Source: Pontibacter liquoris (lineage in GTDB: Bacteria > Bacteroidota > Bacteroidia > Cytophagales > Hymenobacteraceae). From it: 64,000 nucleotides of DNA. Below are positions 16,929 through 25,280 of this stretch, in pieces. The notes under the pieces are model-generated. The model had not been told where the DNA came from, did not search any database, and saw only the letters and a program-made list of their open reading frames with translations. Location of the stretch: NCBI RefSeq assembly GCF_022758235.1, contig NZ_JALEBG010000001.1, positions 2,232,001 to 2,296,000 on the forward strand, given 5' to 3'. Position 1 is the first letter of the stretch. Each line of letters begins with the position of its first letter. A program made the translations under genes and the position numbers.

Positions 16929-18731
16929 ATGAAGATGAGTGAACAAACAACGGGCCATACTGCTACTGACGTACACAGCTACGCCCGGCCGACTGAGGCC
17001 GTAGCCCGGCACCTGGACCTGGATATTACCGTCGATTTTGACACCCAAACCCTTCACGGCACGGCTACCTATACTATCGAGAACCTTACCGGCACAGATC
17101 ACATCATTTTTGACACACGCCAGCTGGCCATCGAAAAAGTGTACGAAGGCTCCGATATGCAGGAGACAACCTTCTCGCTTGGGCTGGAAGACCCTGTGCT
17201 AGGCCAGCCGCTGATCATTGCCGTGCAACCTGCCACTACCCGCCTCACCATAAAATACCGCACCTTGCCCGGCGCAGCAGCTGTGCAGTGGCTGCCCCCG
17301 CAGCAAACGGCAGGCAAAGTCCTTCCTTTTCTTTTCACGCAGTCGCAGGCCATCCTTGCCCGCACCTGGATTCCGATACAGGACAGCCCCGGCATCCGGA
17401 TCACATACAATGCGCGCGTAAAAGTACCTCCTGTGCTACTGGCTGTGATGAGTGCGGAGAACCCGCAGGAAAAAAACAACACCGGCGAATACACCTTCCG
17501 CATGCAGCAACCCATTCCCTCTTACCTGATGGCCCTGGCTGTGGGCGACCTGCAGTTCCGCTCCCTGGGGCCAAAGACGGGAATTTACGCTGAGCCTGCT
17601 ACCCTGGATGCTGCTGCGTATGAATTTGCAGAAATGAGCCAGATGCTGACGGCGGCTGAAAAAATATATGGCACGTACCGTTGGGATCGCTATGATTTGC
17701 TGGTGTTGCCTCCTGCGTTCCCATTCGGAGGGATGGAAAACCCGCGCCTGACGTTTGTTACGCCTACCGTGCTGGCCTCCGACCGCTCCCTCACCAGCCT
17801 GATAGCGCATGAGTTGGCCCATAGCTGGAGCGGCAACCTGGTAACCAATGGCACCTGGAACGATTTCTGGCTCAACGAAGGCTTTACCGTATACTTTGAG
17901 CGCCGCATTATGGAGGAACTTTATGGCAAGGACTACGCCGATATGCTGGAAGTACTGGGCTACCAGGATCTGCAGCACACGATACAGGAACTTGGCCCCG
18001 CCAGCGAGGACACCTGCCTGAAACTCGATCTGGTAGGACGCGACCCGGACGAGGGACTAACTGAAATTGCTTATGAAAAAGGAAACTTCTTTCTTCTTCA
18101 TATCGAGCAGGCGGTTGGCCGGGAGCAGTTTGATGCCTTTGTAAACAAATACTTCAACACATTTGCCTTCCAAAGCACCACAACTGATCTATTCCTGAAT
18201 TTCCTGGAGAAAGAACTGATCAAATGGGATAAAGAGCTGGCCACCCAAATCAATGTTGACGGGTGGATTTTTTCGCCGGGCTTACCGGCTGATGTTATAA
18301 AACCTACTTCCAGCCGCTTTGCAAGCGTAGAAAAAACGTTCAGGGAGTGGAACGCCGGCAAACCCGCTTCGCAGCTGAACACCGGCTCCTGGTCGAGCCA
18401 CGAGTGGCTGCATTTCCTGCGGATGTTACCAGACACCATGTCGCCGCAGCAAATGGCCGAACTGGACGCTGCTTTCCAGTTTACCAGCTCCAAAAATTCA
18501 GAAGTGCTTGCTGCCTGGCTCCTGCATGCCATCCATAACAAGTATACTTCAGCGCAGGAGGCCCTGGAAACCTTCCTGGTCAACGTGGGGCGGCGCAAGT
18601 TCCTGGTACCGATCTACAAGGCGCTGCTCGCCACGCCCGAAGGCAAGGAAAGAGCGCTGGCTATTTATGCCCAGGCCAGGCCCCATTATCATGCTGTAGC
18701 CTCTGTTACGCTGGATGAACTGGTAAAATAG
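16929..18731 (+). CDS. M1-family zinc aminopeptidase (leukotriene A4 hydrolase-like)
   Basis: A 600-aa metallopeptidase. It has an N-terminal beta-sheet domain with the TATYTIENLTG pattern, the exopeptidase motif GGMENP near residue 268, and the zinc site HELAH at 294-298 followed by Glu317 after 18 residues (WLNEGF). A conserved Tyr lies within ITEIAYEKGNFFL-type sequence. The C-terminal helical domain and total length match LTA4H/cold-active aminopeptidase types rather than the larger PepN. It removes N-terminal residues from peptides. No signal peptide is visible, so a cytosolic location is likely. Two nearby start codons (16929, 16935) exist. It ends at a strong terminator at 18770-18815. 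Confidence 0.92.
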   Translation: MKMSEQTTGHTATDVHSYARPTEAVARHLDLDITVDFDTQTLHGTATYTIENLTGTDHIIFDTRQLAIEKVYEGSDMQETTFSLGLEDPVLGQPLIIAVQPATTRLTIKYRTLPGAAAVQWLPPQQTAGKVLPFLFTQSQAILARTWIPIQDSPGIRITYNARVKVPPVLLAVMSAENPQEKNNTGEYTFRMQQPIPSYLMALAVGDLQFRSLGPKTGIYAEPATLDAAAYEFAEMSQMLTAAEKIYGTYRWDRYDLLVLPPAFPFGGMENPRLTFVTPTVLASDRSLTSLIAHELAHSWSGNLVTNGTWNDFWLNEGFTVYFERRIMEELYGKDYADMLEVLGYQDLQHTIQELGPASEDTCLKLDLVGRDPDEGLTEIAYEKGNFFLLHIEQAVGREQFDAFVNKYFNTFAFQSTTTDLFLNFLEKELIKWDKELATQINVDGWIFSPGLPADVIKPTSSRFASVEKTFREWNAGKPASQLNTGSWSSHEWLHFLRMLPDTMSPQQMAELDAAFQFTSSKNSEVLAAWLLHAIHNKYTSAQEALETFLVNVGRRKFLVPIYKALLATPEGKERALAIYAQARPHYHAVASVTLDELVK

Positions 18732-18769
18732 ACGTACCAAGCTGCGATAGGTAAAGCCTAGAAAGAAAC

Positions 18770-18815
18770 AAGAGCCGGCGCTTAGTTGGATGAACGAAGC
18801 GCCGGCTCTTGTTTT
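18770..18815 (+). terminator. Terminator of the M1 aminopeptidase gene
   Basis: Perfect 14-bp GC-rich arms at 18770-18783 and 18797-18810, a 13-nt loop, then GTTTTAT. Confidence 0.85.
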
Positions 18816-18824
18816 ATAAAAACG

Positions 18825-18882
18825 AAAAACTCTGTCACCTTCATACCTGCTGGTGAGAGCCAGGCGAAAGTACAGAGTTTTT
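18825..18882 (-). terminator. Terminator of the ferritin-like gene
   Basis: Arms AAAAACTCTGT (18825-18835) and ACAGAGTTTTT (18872-18882) pair perfectly around a 36-nt centre that itself contains CACC...GGTG. On the minus strand the stem is followed by a T-rich run. It serves the gene ending at 18907. Confidence 0.65.
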
Positions 18883-18906
18883 TCCGTATGTCGTTTAAGC
18901 CTTTTA

Positions 18907-19398
18907 CTACCTTTCGGCTCTGATGTTTATTGTCTCTTCTGCAATCATGGTCAGGCGCTGGTCGGTTGCTTTTTCTTCATCCAACGTCATCAGCAACTGG
19001 TTCATCACGTCTGTCATATTCAACTGCTTGGCATACGTACAAACCGTGCCATAGGCTGCAATCTCATAGTGCTCTACCCGCTGGGCGCAGCCAATAAGGG
19101 CCGCATCCATCACACTTTTATCTGCTCGTTCGCTCATCATCGACTCGCATTCCTTTATGATGCCCTCCATGGCTTTGCAGTGTTCCGATTGGGCTTTCAT
19201 ACCCAGCATGTCGAACACATTGTCCAGGCGCTCGATCTGCATTTTGGTTACCTGCAGGTGATCCTGGAAAGCAGCCCGTAATTTTTCGGAAGAACAGGCT
19301 TCCATCATTTTAGGTAATGCTTTGGTGATCTGATGCTCGGCACTGTAAATATCTTTGAGCTCGTGGATCATGAGGTCTTTTAAATTATTAAGTTTCAT
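18907..19398 (-). CDS. Ferritin-like DUF892 protein (YciE/YciF type)
   Basis: A 163-aa four-helix-bundle protein of the YciE/YciF family. The opening LKDLMIHELKDIYSAEHQITKALPKM is diagnostic, with metal-ligand-type Glu and His in the DIYSAEHQ helix and later in RVEHYEIAAYGT. Family members are linked to stress responses, and structures show a di-metal ferroxidase-like centre, but the physiological reaction is not established. It is cytosolic and has no signal peptide. The ATG at 19398 places the first helix at the N-terminus as usual. It stands alone with its own terminator. Confidence 0.88.
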   Translation of the reverse strand: MKLNNLKDLMIHELKDIYSAEHQITKALPKMMEACSSEKLRAAFQDHLQVTKMQIERLDNVFDMLGMKAQSEHCKAMEGIIKECESMMSERADKSVMDAALIGCAQRVEHYEIAAYGTVCTYAKQLNMTDVMNQLLMTLDEEKATDQRLTMIAEETINIRAER

Positions 19399-19732
19399 AG
19401 CTTGGAAAGGTTACGTGTATACTTTAACATCTGTCTGTGGACTTTCTATACGGCCGCTATCAAAAGGGGTTAGGCAAAATATTATTCTTTTCATACCAAT
19501 AGCGTAATTTTACACCCAAACACATGCTGTATATAATATTATACATATACATGATATTAATAGCGCTATATTTGCCCGGCAGCCACCGAACAGGGCCAGC
19601 TGACAGAACATTCTTGAAACGATTTCTGCCAAAACAGGTAATTTAAGGAGGTCTGCTCTTGCAGGTATACTGCAAGGAACTGGCACCTGCTTTGCAGCAG
19701 CATCTAAACCATACATCAAAACAAGAGATTAC
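19399..19732. other. AT-rich intergenic region upstream of cyanophycinase
   Basis: It contains a TATACTT word near 19424, an AT-rich block at 19525-19570 and a -7-like element at 19567-19574. No gene is supported; a minus-strand open frame at 19510-19719 lacks coding character. Confidence 0.45.
19567..19574 (+). promoter_or_regulatory. Possible -7 promoter element (TATATTTG)
   Basis: TATATTTG fits TAnnTTTG within the AT-rich block. It is 159 bp before the cyanophycinase start, so a long leader would be implied. No -33 TTG is seen. Confidence 0.3.
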
Positions 19733-20626
19733 GTGAATACACCCAAAGGAAAACTAATAGCAGTAGGCGGAAATGAAGACAAAGGCACATACCCTAATCC
19801 GGTATCGCGAAAAAAATATTACCTTGATTTTTTCGAGCTGGGCATCCTTAAACGTTTCCTCAAAGAGATACCAGCTAAAAACCCTCGTATAGAAGTGATT
19901 ACAACAGCCTCGATGATCCCGGAAGAGGTAGGTGAACGCTACTGCAGCGCCTTTGGCATTTTGGGTGTTGATACGGTTAATCTCATGCACATCCGCGAGG
20001 AAGCCGATGCTTTAAATCCGGAATACCTGGCGCGCATCCGAAAGGCCGATGGCATCATGTTTAGTGGCGGCGACCAGTCCCGTATTACGCGTATGTTTCT
20101 GAACACCGAAATGCTCGACATTCTGAAGCAGCGTTACCAGAACGAGAACTTTGTGATTGCCGGCACCAGTGCAGGCGCAATGGCCATGTCGAAGATCATG
20201 ATAAAGGGCGGCAATGCGAAGGAGTCACTGCTGCGGGGTTCAGTCAAATTCGGGCATGGGCTCGATCTGATCAGCAGTGTGCTCATTGACACGCACTTTG
20301 TGGCGCGCGGGCGTTTCGGGCGCTTACTCGAATCGGTGGCCACGCACCCGAAAACGATCGGCATCGGACTGGGCGAAGACACCGGCGTGCTGATCACTGA
20401 CGGGCACCTGCTCGAAACTATTGGCTCAAACTTGGTGGTGATTGCCGACGGGCACAACATGGGCTATACCAATGCCACGGAAGTAGACAAAGGCCATCCG
20501 ATTGCCATTGAGAACATGTTGATGCATGTAATGGCGAAAGGCAACATTTACGATATCGAAAACCGCCTGTTCTTTAAAGACATCGAAACCTATACCCTGG
20601 CGCGCATCCAGCAGGAAGCGGAGTAA
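19733..20626 (+). CDS. cphB: Cyanophycinase (peptidase S51)
   Basis: A 297-aa serine exopeptidase. Family signatures are GKLIAVGGNEDKG at the N-terminus, GIMFSGGDQSRIT near residue 110 and the nucleophile elbow AGTSAGAMAMS with Ser146. A TIGIGLGEDTGVLI block near 220 follows. Cyanophycinases release beta-Asp-Arg dipeptides from the storage polymer cyanophycin. No signal peptide is visible, implying an intracellular enzyme. The start is a GTG at 19733, as no in-frame ATG lies nearby upstream. It converges with the isoaspartyl peptidase gene (15-bp gap), the enzyme for the next step. No cyanophycin synthetase is in the window. Confidence 0.9.
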   Translation: MNTPKGKLIAVGGNEDKGTYPNPVSRKKYYLDFFELGILKRFLKEIPAKNPRIEVITTASMIPEEVGERYCSAFGILGVDTVNLMHIREEADALNPEYLARIRKADGIMFSGGDQSRITRMFLNTEMLDILKQRYQNENFVIAGTSAGAMAMSKIMIKGGNAKESLLRGSVKFGHGLDLISSVLIDTHFVARGRFGRLLESVATHPKTIGIGLGEDTGVLITDGHLLETIGSNLVVIADGHNMGYTNATEVDKGHPIAIENMLMHVMAKGNIYDIENRLFFKDIETYTLARIQQEAE

Positions 20627-20641
20627 CGCCCGTTTCCGTGC

Positions 20642-21577
20642 TTACATCTCTTTATAGATGCCAACCTGGGCAGCGTCATTATTTTTTTTGAAGGCCCTGT
20701 ACATCCCCTCGGTATTAAAAGGCAGGGCAATGTCGCCGGCCGCCGAGACGGCGATCAGGCCTCCTTCGCCGCCAAGTTTTACCAGTTTCTGCATCACCAC
20801 CTCGTCGCAGGCCTGTTGCAAAGTATAGCCTTTGTAGGCCATCAGGCACGACACGTCGTGAGCTACCACCGCGCGCATAAAGAACTCGCCATGGCCGGTG
20901 CATGAGATGGCGCAGGTCGCGTTATTGGCATAGGTGCCCGCCCCGATCAGTGGCGAATCGCCGATGCGGTTGTAGTTCTTGTTGGTCATCCCGCCCGTGG
21001 AGGTGGCAGCAGCAATATCCCCGTTCATATCAACAGCTACCGCACCAACGGTACCGAATTTTTCATCAATCTTTTTCGTATGGTCCAGCAGAAAAATGTT
21101 GGAATCGCGCACCTCCGCCCATTGCTTGTAGCGAAATGAGTTGAAAAAGTATTCTTCCGATTCGAAGGCCAGCTGGTAGGTACGCGCAAACTCTTCGGCG
21201 CCATAGCCACTGAGCAGCACATGGTCCGAATGTTCCAGCACAGTACGGGCTAGTTTAATCGGGTTGCGGATGCTTCTGACACCGGCTACGGCGCCGGCTT
21301 CGAGTGTTTTGCCGCACATTATGGCCGCATCCATCTCATGTTTGCCTTCTTTTGTAAAAACGGCTCCTTTGCCGGCGTTAAACAGCGGCGAGTCTTCCAG
21401 GTTGGTCACGGCATGTTCCACTGCTTCCAGGGCCGTGCCGCCTCCGGCCAGCACCTGGTGGCCGGCTTCCACGGCTTCCTTTAAAGCGGCCCGGTACGCT
21501 TTGTCCTGGGCGGCTGTCAGGGTGGCTTCTGTTATGGTTCCGGCTCCGCCATGTATGGCAATGGCTATGTTTCTCAT
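20642..21577 (-). CDS. iaaA: Isoaspartyl peptidase / plant-type L-asparaginase
   Basis: A 311-aa Ntn-hydrolase precursor. The opening AIAIHGGAGT is family-diagnostic. The autoproteolysis site is Gly175-Thr176 in FGTVGAVAVD, where Thr176 becomes the N-terminal nucleophile of the beta subunit. Further hallmarks are TSTGGMTNK, the RIGDSPLIGAG loop and TGHGE. The enzyme hydrolyses beta-aspartyl dipeptides and L-asparagine. Placed tail to tail with cyanophycinase, it is well suited to finish degradation of beta-Asp-Arg dipeptides. The first ATG begins directly at the conserved sequence, so the protein is cytosolic. Confidence 0.93.
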   Translation of the reverse strand: MRNIAIAIHGGAGTITEATLTAAQDKAYRAALKEAVEAGHQVLAGGGTALEAVEHAVTNLEDSPLFNAGKGAVFTKEGKHEMDAAIMCGKTLEAGAVAGVRSIRNPIKLARTVLEHSDHVLLSGYGAEEFARTYQLAFESEEYFFNSFRYKQWAEVRDSNIFLLDHTKKIDEKFGTVGAVAVDMNGDIAAATSTGGMTNKNYNRIGDSPLIGAGTYANNATCAISCTGHGEFFMRAVVAHDVSCLMAYKGYTLQQACDEVVMQKLVKLGGEGGLIAVSAAGDIALPFNTEGMYRAFKKNNDAAQVGIYKEM

Positions 21578-21712
21578 AGGGTATAAGGCTTACAGTTTTA
21601 ATTCAGCTAGGCTGTACGTAGGCACAGCTTTAGCCGTTAAAAGAACAGAAAATATCCGGCATTTTTATACTTTATCGCTTCCAAAACAAGGCCGGTTTTG
21701 CTGAAAATTCGT

Positions 21713-21720
21713 TATCTTTG
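21713..21720 (+). promoter_or_regulatory. Probable -7 promoter element (TATCTTTG)
   Basis: TATCTTTG matches TAnnTTTG and lies 36 bp before the ATG of the DUF3127 gene. A TTTTG sits only 12 bp upstream, which is shorter than usual for a -33 element. Confidence 0.45.
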
Positions 21721-21756
21721 TTCTTATTAAAATAACCTCTTTTTATTTGATTGATT

Positions 21757-22134
21757 ATGTCGTTTGATATCCAAGGAAAACTGTACGAAGCTTTTGATGA
21801 GCAACAGGTAAGTGACAAGTTTAAAAAGCGCGAGTTTGTGCTGGAAATACCCGATGGTTCGTACACACAATACGTGAAGTTTCAGCTGACACAGGACAAG
21901 TGCAGCCTGCTGGATGCCTTTAAAAGTGGCGATGAAATAAAAGTAACCTTCAACCTGACAGGGAAGCCTTTTACAAAGAACGGCACGACTATGTACTTCA
22001 CCAACCTGCAGGCCTGGCGCGTGGAACCGGCGGCAGCAGGCGGTGGCAACTTTGGCGGTCCGTCAGGAGCTCCTGCCCAGAACGACGCTCCTACGTTTTA
22101 TAGCAGCGACGCCGATAACGACCTCCCTTTCTAA
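21757..22134 (+). CDS. DUF3127 OB-fold-like protein with SSB-like C-terminal tail
   Basis: A 125-aa Bacteroidota-specific DUF3127 protein. Residues 1-88 form a compact beta-rich domain (FDIQGKLYEAF, KREFVLEI, YVKFQLTQDK, GDEIKVTFNLTGKPF) resembling a small OB fold. Residues 90-118 are a Gly/Ala/Pro-rich disordered linker, and the end is DADNDLPF. That acidic tip ending in Pro-Phe closely resembles the SSB tail through which single-strand binding protein recruits repair and replication enzymes. A nucleic-acid role is therefore inferred, not proven. The start is the ATG at 21757. A promoter element lies at 21713-21720 and a terminator at 22159-22188. Confidence 0.82.
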   Translation: MSFDIQGKLYEAFDEQQVSDKFKKREFVLEIPDGSYTQYVKFQLTQDKCSLLDAFKSGDEIKVTFNLTGKPFTKNGTTMYFTNLQAWRVEPAAAGGGNFGGPSGAPAQNDAPTFYSSDADNDLPF

Positions 22135-22158
22135 GCCATTAGCCAGAATTGACATACC

Positions 22159-22188
22159 AAAGAAGCGGGCCCTACGGTTCGCTTCTTT
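22159..22188 (+). terminator. Terminator of the DUF3127 gene
   Basis: Perfect 9-bp arms AAAGAAGCG (22159-22167) and CGCTTCTTT (22180-22188) around a 12-nt loop, followed by TATTTT. Confidence 0.65.
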
Positions 22189-22339
22189 TATTTTAAGCTC
22201 AAACAAGCGCCTTGGCTGCAAACTGTTTCCGGCAAAGCAGAACCTTTTATACTTTCTATCGAAAAAAGAAAGAAGCCTGCTGGCTATTCAGGGAGGCACC
22301 CGTATCACGACCTCCTGAACCCGCTGGCTCCTTTATACT

Positions 22340-22960
22340 ATGGAAGAACTGGAACGCCTGATCCTACAAGGCGAAAACGACACCCTGGACTTTAAACAAC
22401 GGGTTACCCAGCCCGAAAAGATAGCCCGCACCCTGGTTTCCTTTGCCAATACCCGCGGCGGCCGCATCCTGATCGGGGTAAAAGACAACGGCACCATATC
22501 AGGCATTGATCCGGAGGAGGAAAAACATACCCTGCAACAGGCTGCCGACTTTTACTGCGACCCGCCGGTGCTGGTACATTACGAGGAAATCGAGATCGAT
22601 GACCGGATGGTGCTGGTGGTACTAGTGCCCGAGAGCTCCCAGAAACCGCATTATGCAAAAGTAAAAGAAGACGACTGGCGGGGCTATGTGCGCGTGCAGG
22701 ACACAAGTGTGCAAACAAGCAAAATGGTGAACAAAGTCCTGCGGGAAGAAGCACCGGCTTTCGAGCAAATTCCGCTGGACCGCCACGAGCTGGCCGTGCT
22801 GGACTACCTCCGCCTAAGCCCGCGCATTACGCTGCGGCAGTTTATGAAGCTGGCAAACCTGGGCGAACGGCGAGCTTACCGCATCCTGGTAAAGCTGGTC
22901 ATCCACGGCTACCTGCGCCTCCACGACAAAGAAGTGGAAGAATATTATACCCTGAGCTAA
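22340..22960 (+). CDS. AlbA_2 (Schlafen-type) DNA-binding domain protein
   Basis: A 206-aa protein. Residues 1-120 match the AlbA_2 domain: ENDTLDFKQRVTQPEKIARTLVSFANT, then GGRILIGVKDNGTISGI, and a VLVVLVPESSQKPHY strand. Such domains bind nucleic acids or nucleotides in many bacterial regulators, often with a helix-turn-helix. Here residues 145-206 look like a winged helix (LDYLRLSPRITLRQFMKLANLGERRAYRILVKLVIHGYL). Probably a transcription regulator; targets are unknown. The gene is monocistronic by spacing. Confidence 0.8.
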   Translation: MEELERLILQGENDTLDFKQRVTQPEKIARTLVSFANTRGGRILIGVKDNGTISGIDPEEEKHTLQQAADFYCDPPVLVHYEEIEIDDRMVLVVLVPESSQKPHYAKVKEDDWRGYVRVQDTSVQTSKMVNKVLREEAPAFEQIPLDRHELAVLDYLRLSPRITLRQFMKLANLGERRAYRILVKLVIHGYLRLHDKEVEEYYTLS

Positions 22961-23075
22961 GTATAAATTACTCCATAACGCACTGATATACTACTGCTAA
23001 GCAGCTTACACCTGGAGGCTTTCTTATACTTAGCATCTCTACTATACTCCCACTTCAAGCTAAGGTGGTAGGTTT

Positions 23076-23549
23076 CTATTCTCCGGGGCTTTCCGCTTTT
23101 CGCCTGATCAGATGGCCGTTTTCATAGAGCTCGGTATGCGTGTAGTTACCCTGTTTGTCATATACCTGCCAGGGTCCAGTCCAGTAATAATGATCCATGG
23201 TAGTGGTGCTCACCTGCACGGCTTTGCCTGTGCGGGCCAGTTTGCCGTTTTCGTGGTACCTGCTTACGGCCACTTCGGGGCTGTGCCGGCTATACTTCTC
23301 TATCATGTACAGTGTACCGTCGGGGTAATAATACTTCCAGGTTCCTACTTCGCGTCCATGCCGGAAGCGCCCGTTCCGGATCACGACCTGCTCCTTCCCT
23401 TCTCCCAGGTATAATTTCCAGCGGCCCGTATACCTGCCCGCTTTATCGGTGCGGTTTACCTGGAAAGGCCAAATCCTGTGTTTCCCGGGTTGGGCTGTAC
23501 CTAAAAGCGGGAGCAGCAGTAACAGGCAGCACAAAAGAAAATGCTTCAT
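23076..23549 (-). CDS. Secreted YwqK/MORN-repeat protein
   Basis: A 157-aa protein with an N-terminal signal peptide (leucine-rich residues 4-18). The mature part is made of short repeats with the YwqK/MORN_2 phrasing: YTGRWKLYLGEGK, HGREVGTWKYYYPDGTLYMIEKY, YHENGKLARTGKA, WTGPWQVYDKQGNYTHTELYENGHLI. Many database entries label such proteins toxin-antitoxin system YwqK family antitoxin, but nothing next to this gene looks like a toxin, so I treat that as a name only. Function is unknown. The predicted promoter (23602-23609) is next to an 18-bp palindrome. Confidence 0.8.
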   Translation of the reverse strand: MKHFLLCCLLLLLPLLGTAQPGKHRIWPFQVNRTDKAGRYTGRWKLYLGEGKEQVVIRNGRFRHGREVGTWKYYYPDGTLYMIEKYSRHSPEVAVSRYHENGKLARTGKAVQVSTTTMDHYYWTGPWQVYDKQGNYTHTELYENGHLIRRKAESPGE

Positions 23550-23601
23550 GGTAATATGCTTTTAGAGATCTGCGGCCGGCTGGGCTGCCGGTAGCGACTT
23601 A

Positions 23602-23609
23602 CAAAAGTA
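23602..23609 (-). promoter_or_regulatory. Probable -7 element of the YwqK-like gene
   Basis: Minus-strand TACTTTTG (plus CAAAAGTA) matches TAnnTTTG, 53 bp before the start codon at 23549. Confidence 0.4.
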
Positions 23610-23617
23610 TTACTATA

Positions 23618-23635
23618 TAACTAAACATTTAGTTA
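23618..23635. promoter_or_regulatory. 18-bp palindrome, candidate operator
   Basis: TAACTAAA (23618-23625) and TTTAGTTA (23628-23635) are perfect inverted half-sites around CA. The element lies immediately upstream of the minus-strand -7 element, the normal position of a repressor site. The cognate regulator is unknown. Confidence 0.45.
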
Positions 23636-23849
23636 CAAAACAACACCCTTCTAACTAATTGTCTTTCAAGCGCATACTTTTGAATAGGCGATTACTGAAA
23701 TATGAACTGTGTTAAACCTCGAAAAATGGCCGGCACTGGGATAGCCGCGCAAAAAAATATCCCGTAAAAAGCTCTAATTGCAAGAGGCTAAACCACCGGC
23801 CACGGCAGGAGACTACCTGTACACACCGTATCACCTATAGCCATACCGT

Positions 23850-25280
23850 ATGCTCAAACCCAGCAAAACACCAGCGGCATCTTCCCAGATCAAAACCAAA
23901 CCAACACCCGCCTCCAAGGCAAAAAAAAGCAAACCAACCCCCGACGCCCTTGTGCCGAATCCCAAAGCCATTAAGGTTTTTGTATTGGATACCTCCGTTA
24001 TACTATATGACCACAGCGCGATCCAGAACTTTCAGGAGCATGATGTGGCCATTCCGATCACGGTGCTCGAGGAGTTGGATAACTTTAAAAAGGGCAACGA
24101 CATTAAGAACTTTGAAGCGCGGGAGTTTATCCGCTTCATCGACAAGCTTTCTGCCGAGCACAAGCTGCAGGAGTGGCTGCCGCTCAATGGCAAGAACAAA
24201 GGCAAGTTCAAGGTGCTGATGCATACCCCTTCCGCGCTGGATGCCGTGGAGATCTTCGGCGACAAGAACGACCACCACATTCTGAACTCCGCCCTGCAAA
24301 TGCAACGCGAGCGGCCCGACAACAAAGTAGTGCTGGTAACCAAGGACATTAACCTGCGCCTGAAAGCCCGTGCCTTAAACCTGGTGTCGGAAGATTATGA
24401 AACAGGCAAGATCCAGGATGTGGCTGGGCTGTATACCGGCAACGACACGCTGGAAGAGGTACCGGCAGAGCTCGTGAATGACTTATATGAGAAAGGTCAT
24501 TGCGAACCGGGAAAAGTGTTGGAAGCCGTTCCGAAGGACAACCATTACTTCGTGCTTAAGAGCTTTAAAAGTTCAGTACTAGCCTATTATAATTCGGCGG
24601 AGCAATTGCTGGAGCGGGTAGATAAAATCACCGCTTTCGGCGTTAAACCCCGCAATGCCGAGCAGGCCTTTGCGCTGCATGCACTCACCAACCCCAGCAT
24701 TAAACTGGTATCAATTCAAGGAGTGGCGGGCACGGGCAAAACGCTACTGGCCCTGGCCAGCGCCCTGGAGCAGCGCCGGGAGTATAAGCAGATCTACCTG
24801 GCCAGGCCTGTGGTGCCCCTGAGCAATAAAGATATCGGTTATCTGCCCGGCGATATTAAATCGAAGCTGAACCCTTACATGGAGCCGCTTTGGGATAACC
24901 TGAAGTATATACAGAACCAGTTTGCCGAAAGCAGCAAGGAATTCCAGAAGATCCGGGACATGGTGGACCTGGAAAAGCTGGTCATCACGCCGCTGGCCTA
25001 CATCCGGGGCCGCAGTTTATCGAACATCATCTTTATTGTGGACGAGGCCCAGAACCTAACGCCGCATGAAGTGAAGACGATTATTTCGCGTGCCGGCGAA
25101 AATACCAAGATCATCTTTACCGGCGACATTTACCAGATCGACACCCCCTACCTCGATTCGCAAAGCAACGGCCTTTCTTACCTGATCGACCGGGCAAAGA
25201 ACCACCCGCTCTATGCACACATCACGCTGCTGAAAGGGGAACGCTCCGAACTGGCAAACCTGGCAAACGAACTACTGTAA
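23850..25280 (+). CDS. PIN domain-PhoH ATPase fusion protein (PhoH2/YlaK type)
   Basis: A 476-aa cytosolic protein combining a PIN ribonuclease domain and a PhoH ATPase. A Lys/Pro/Thr-rich N-terminus (1-32) precedes the PIN domain (about 33-170), with acidic residues in FVLDTSVILYD, the VLEELDNFK strand and LVTKDINLRLKARAL. The PhoH domain (about 270-476) shows Walker A GVAGTGKTLL, LARPVVPLSNKDIGYLPGD and Walker B FIVDEAQNLTP. PIN-PhoH proteins (PhoH2) are reported RNA helicase-nucleases. The order and length are standard. A terminator with AAGTATAA stems follows at 25297-25340. Confidence 0.9.
   Translation: MLKPSKTPAASSQIKTKPTPASKAKKSKPTPDALVPNPKAIKVFVLDTSVILYDHSAIQNFQEHDVAIPITVLEELDNFKKGNDIKNFEAREFIRFIDKLSAEHKLQEWLPLNGKNKGKFKVLMHTPSALDAVEIFGDKNDHHILNSALQMQRERPDNKVVLVTKDINLRLKARALNLVSEDYETGKIQDVAGLYTGNDTLEEVPAELVNDLYEKGHCEPGKVLEAVPKDNHYFVLKSFKSSVLAYYNSAEQLLERVDKITAFGVKPRNAEQAFALHALTNPSIKLVSIQGVAGTGKTLLALASALEQRREYKQIYLARPVVPLSNKDIGYLPGDIKSKLNPYMEPLWDNLKYIQNQFAESSKEFQKIRDMVDLEKLVITPLAYIRGRSLSNIIFIVDEAQNLTPHEVKTIISRAGENTKIIFTGDIYQIDTPYLDSQSNGLSYLIDRAKNHPLYAHITLLKGERSELANLANELL

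Larger units (their letters stand above)
23550..23849. other. Divergent intergenic region with palindrome
   Basis: A 300-bp region between the divergent YwqK-like and PhoH genes. It holds a minus-strand -7 element, the palindrome at 23618-23635 and a plus-strand TACTTTTG at 23675-23682 that could serve phoH with a leader of about 165 nt. Confidence 0.5.

Noticed and set aside
23076-23549. Toxin-antitoxin system suggested by the YwqK antitoxin label
   Set aside because: No toxin-like gene is adjacent, and the protein has a signal peptide, which is unlike a cytosolic antitoxin.
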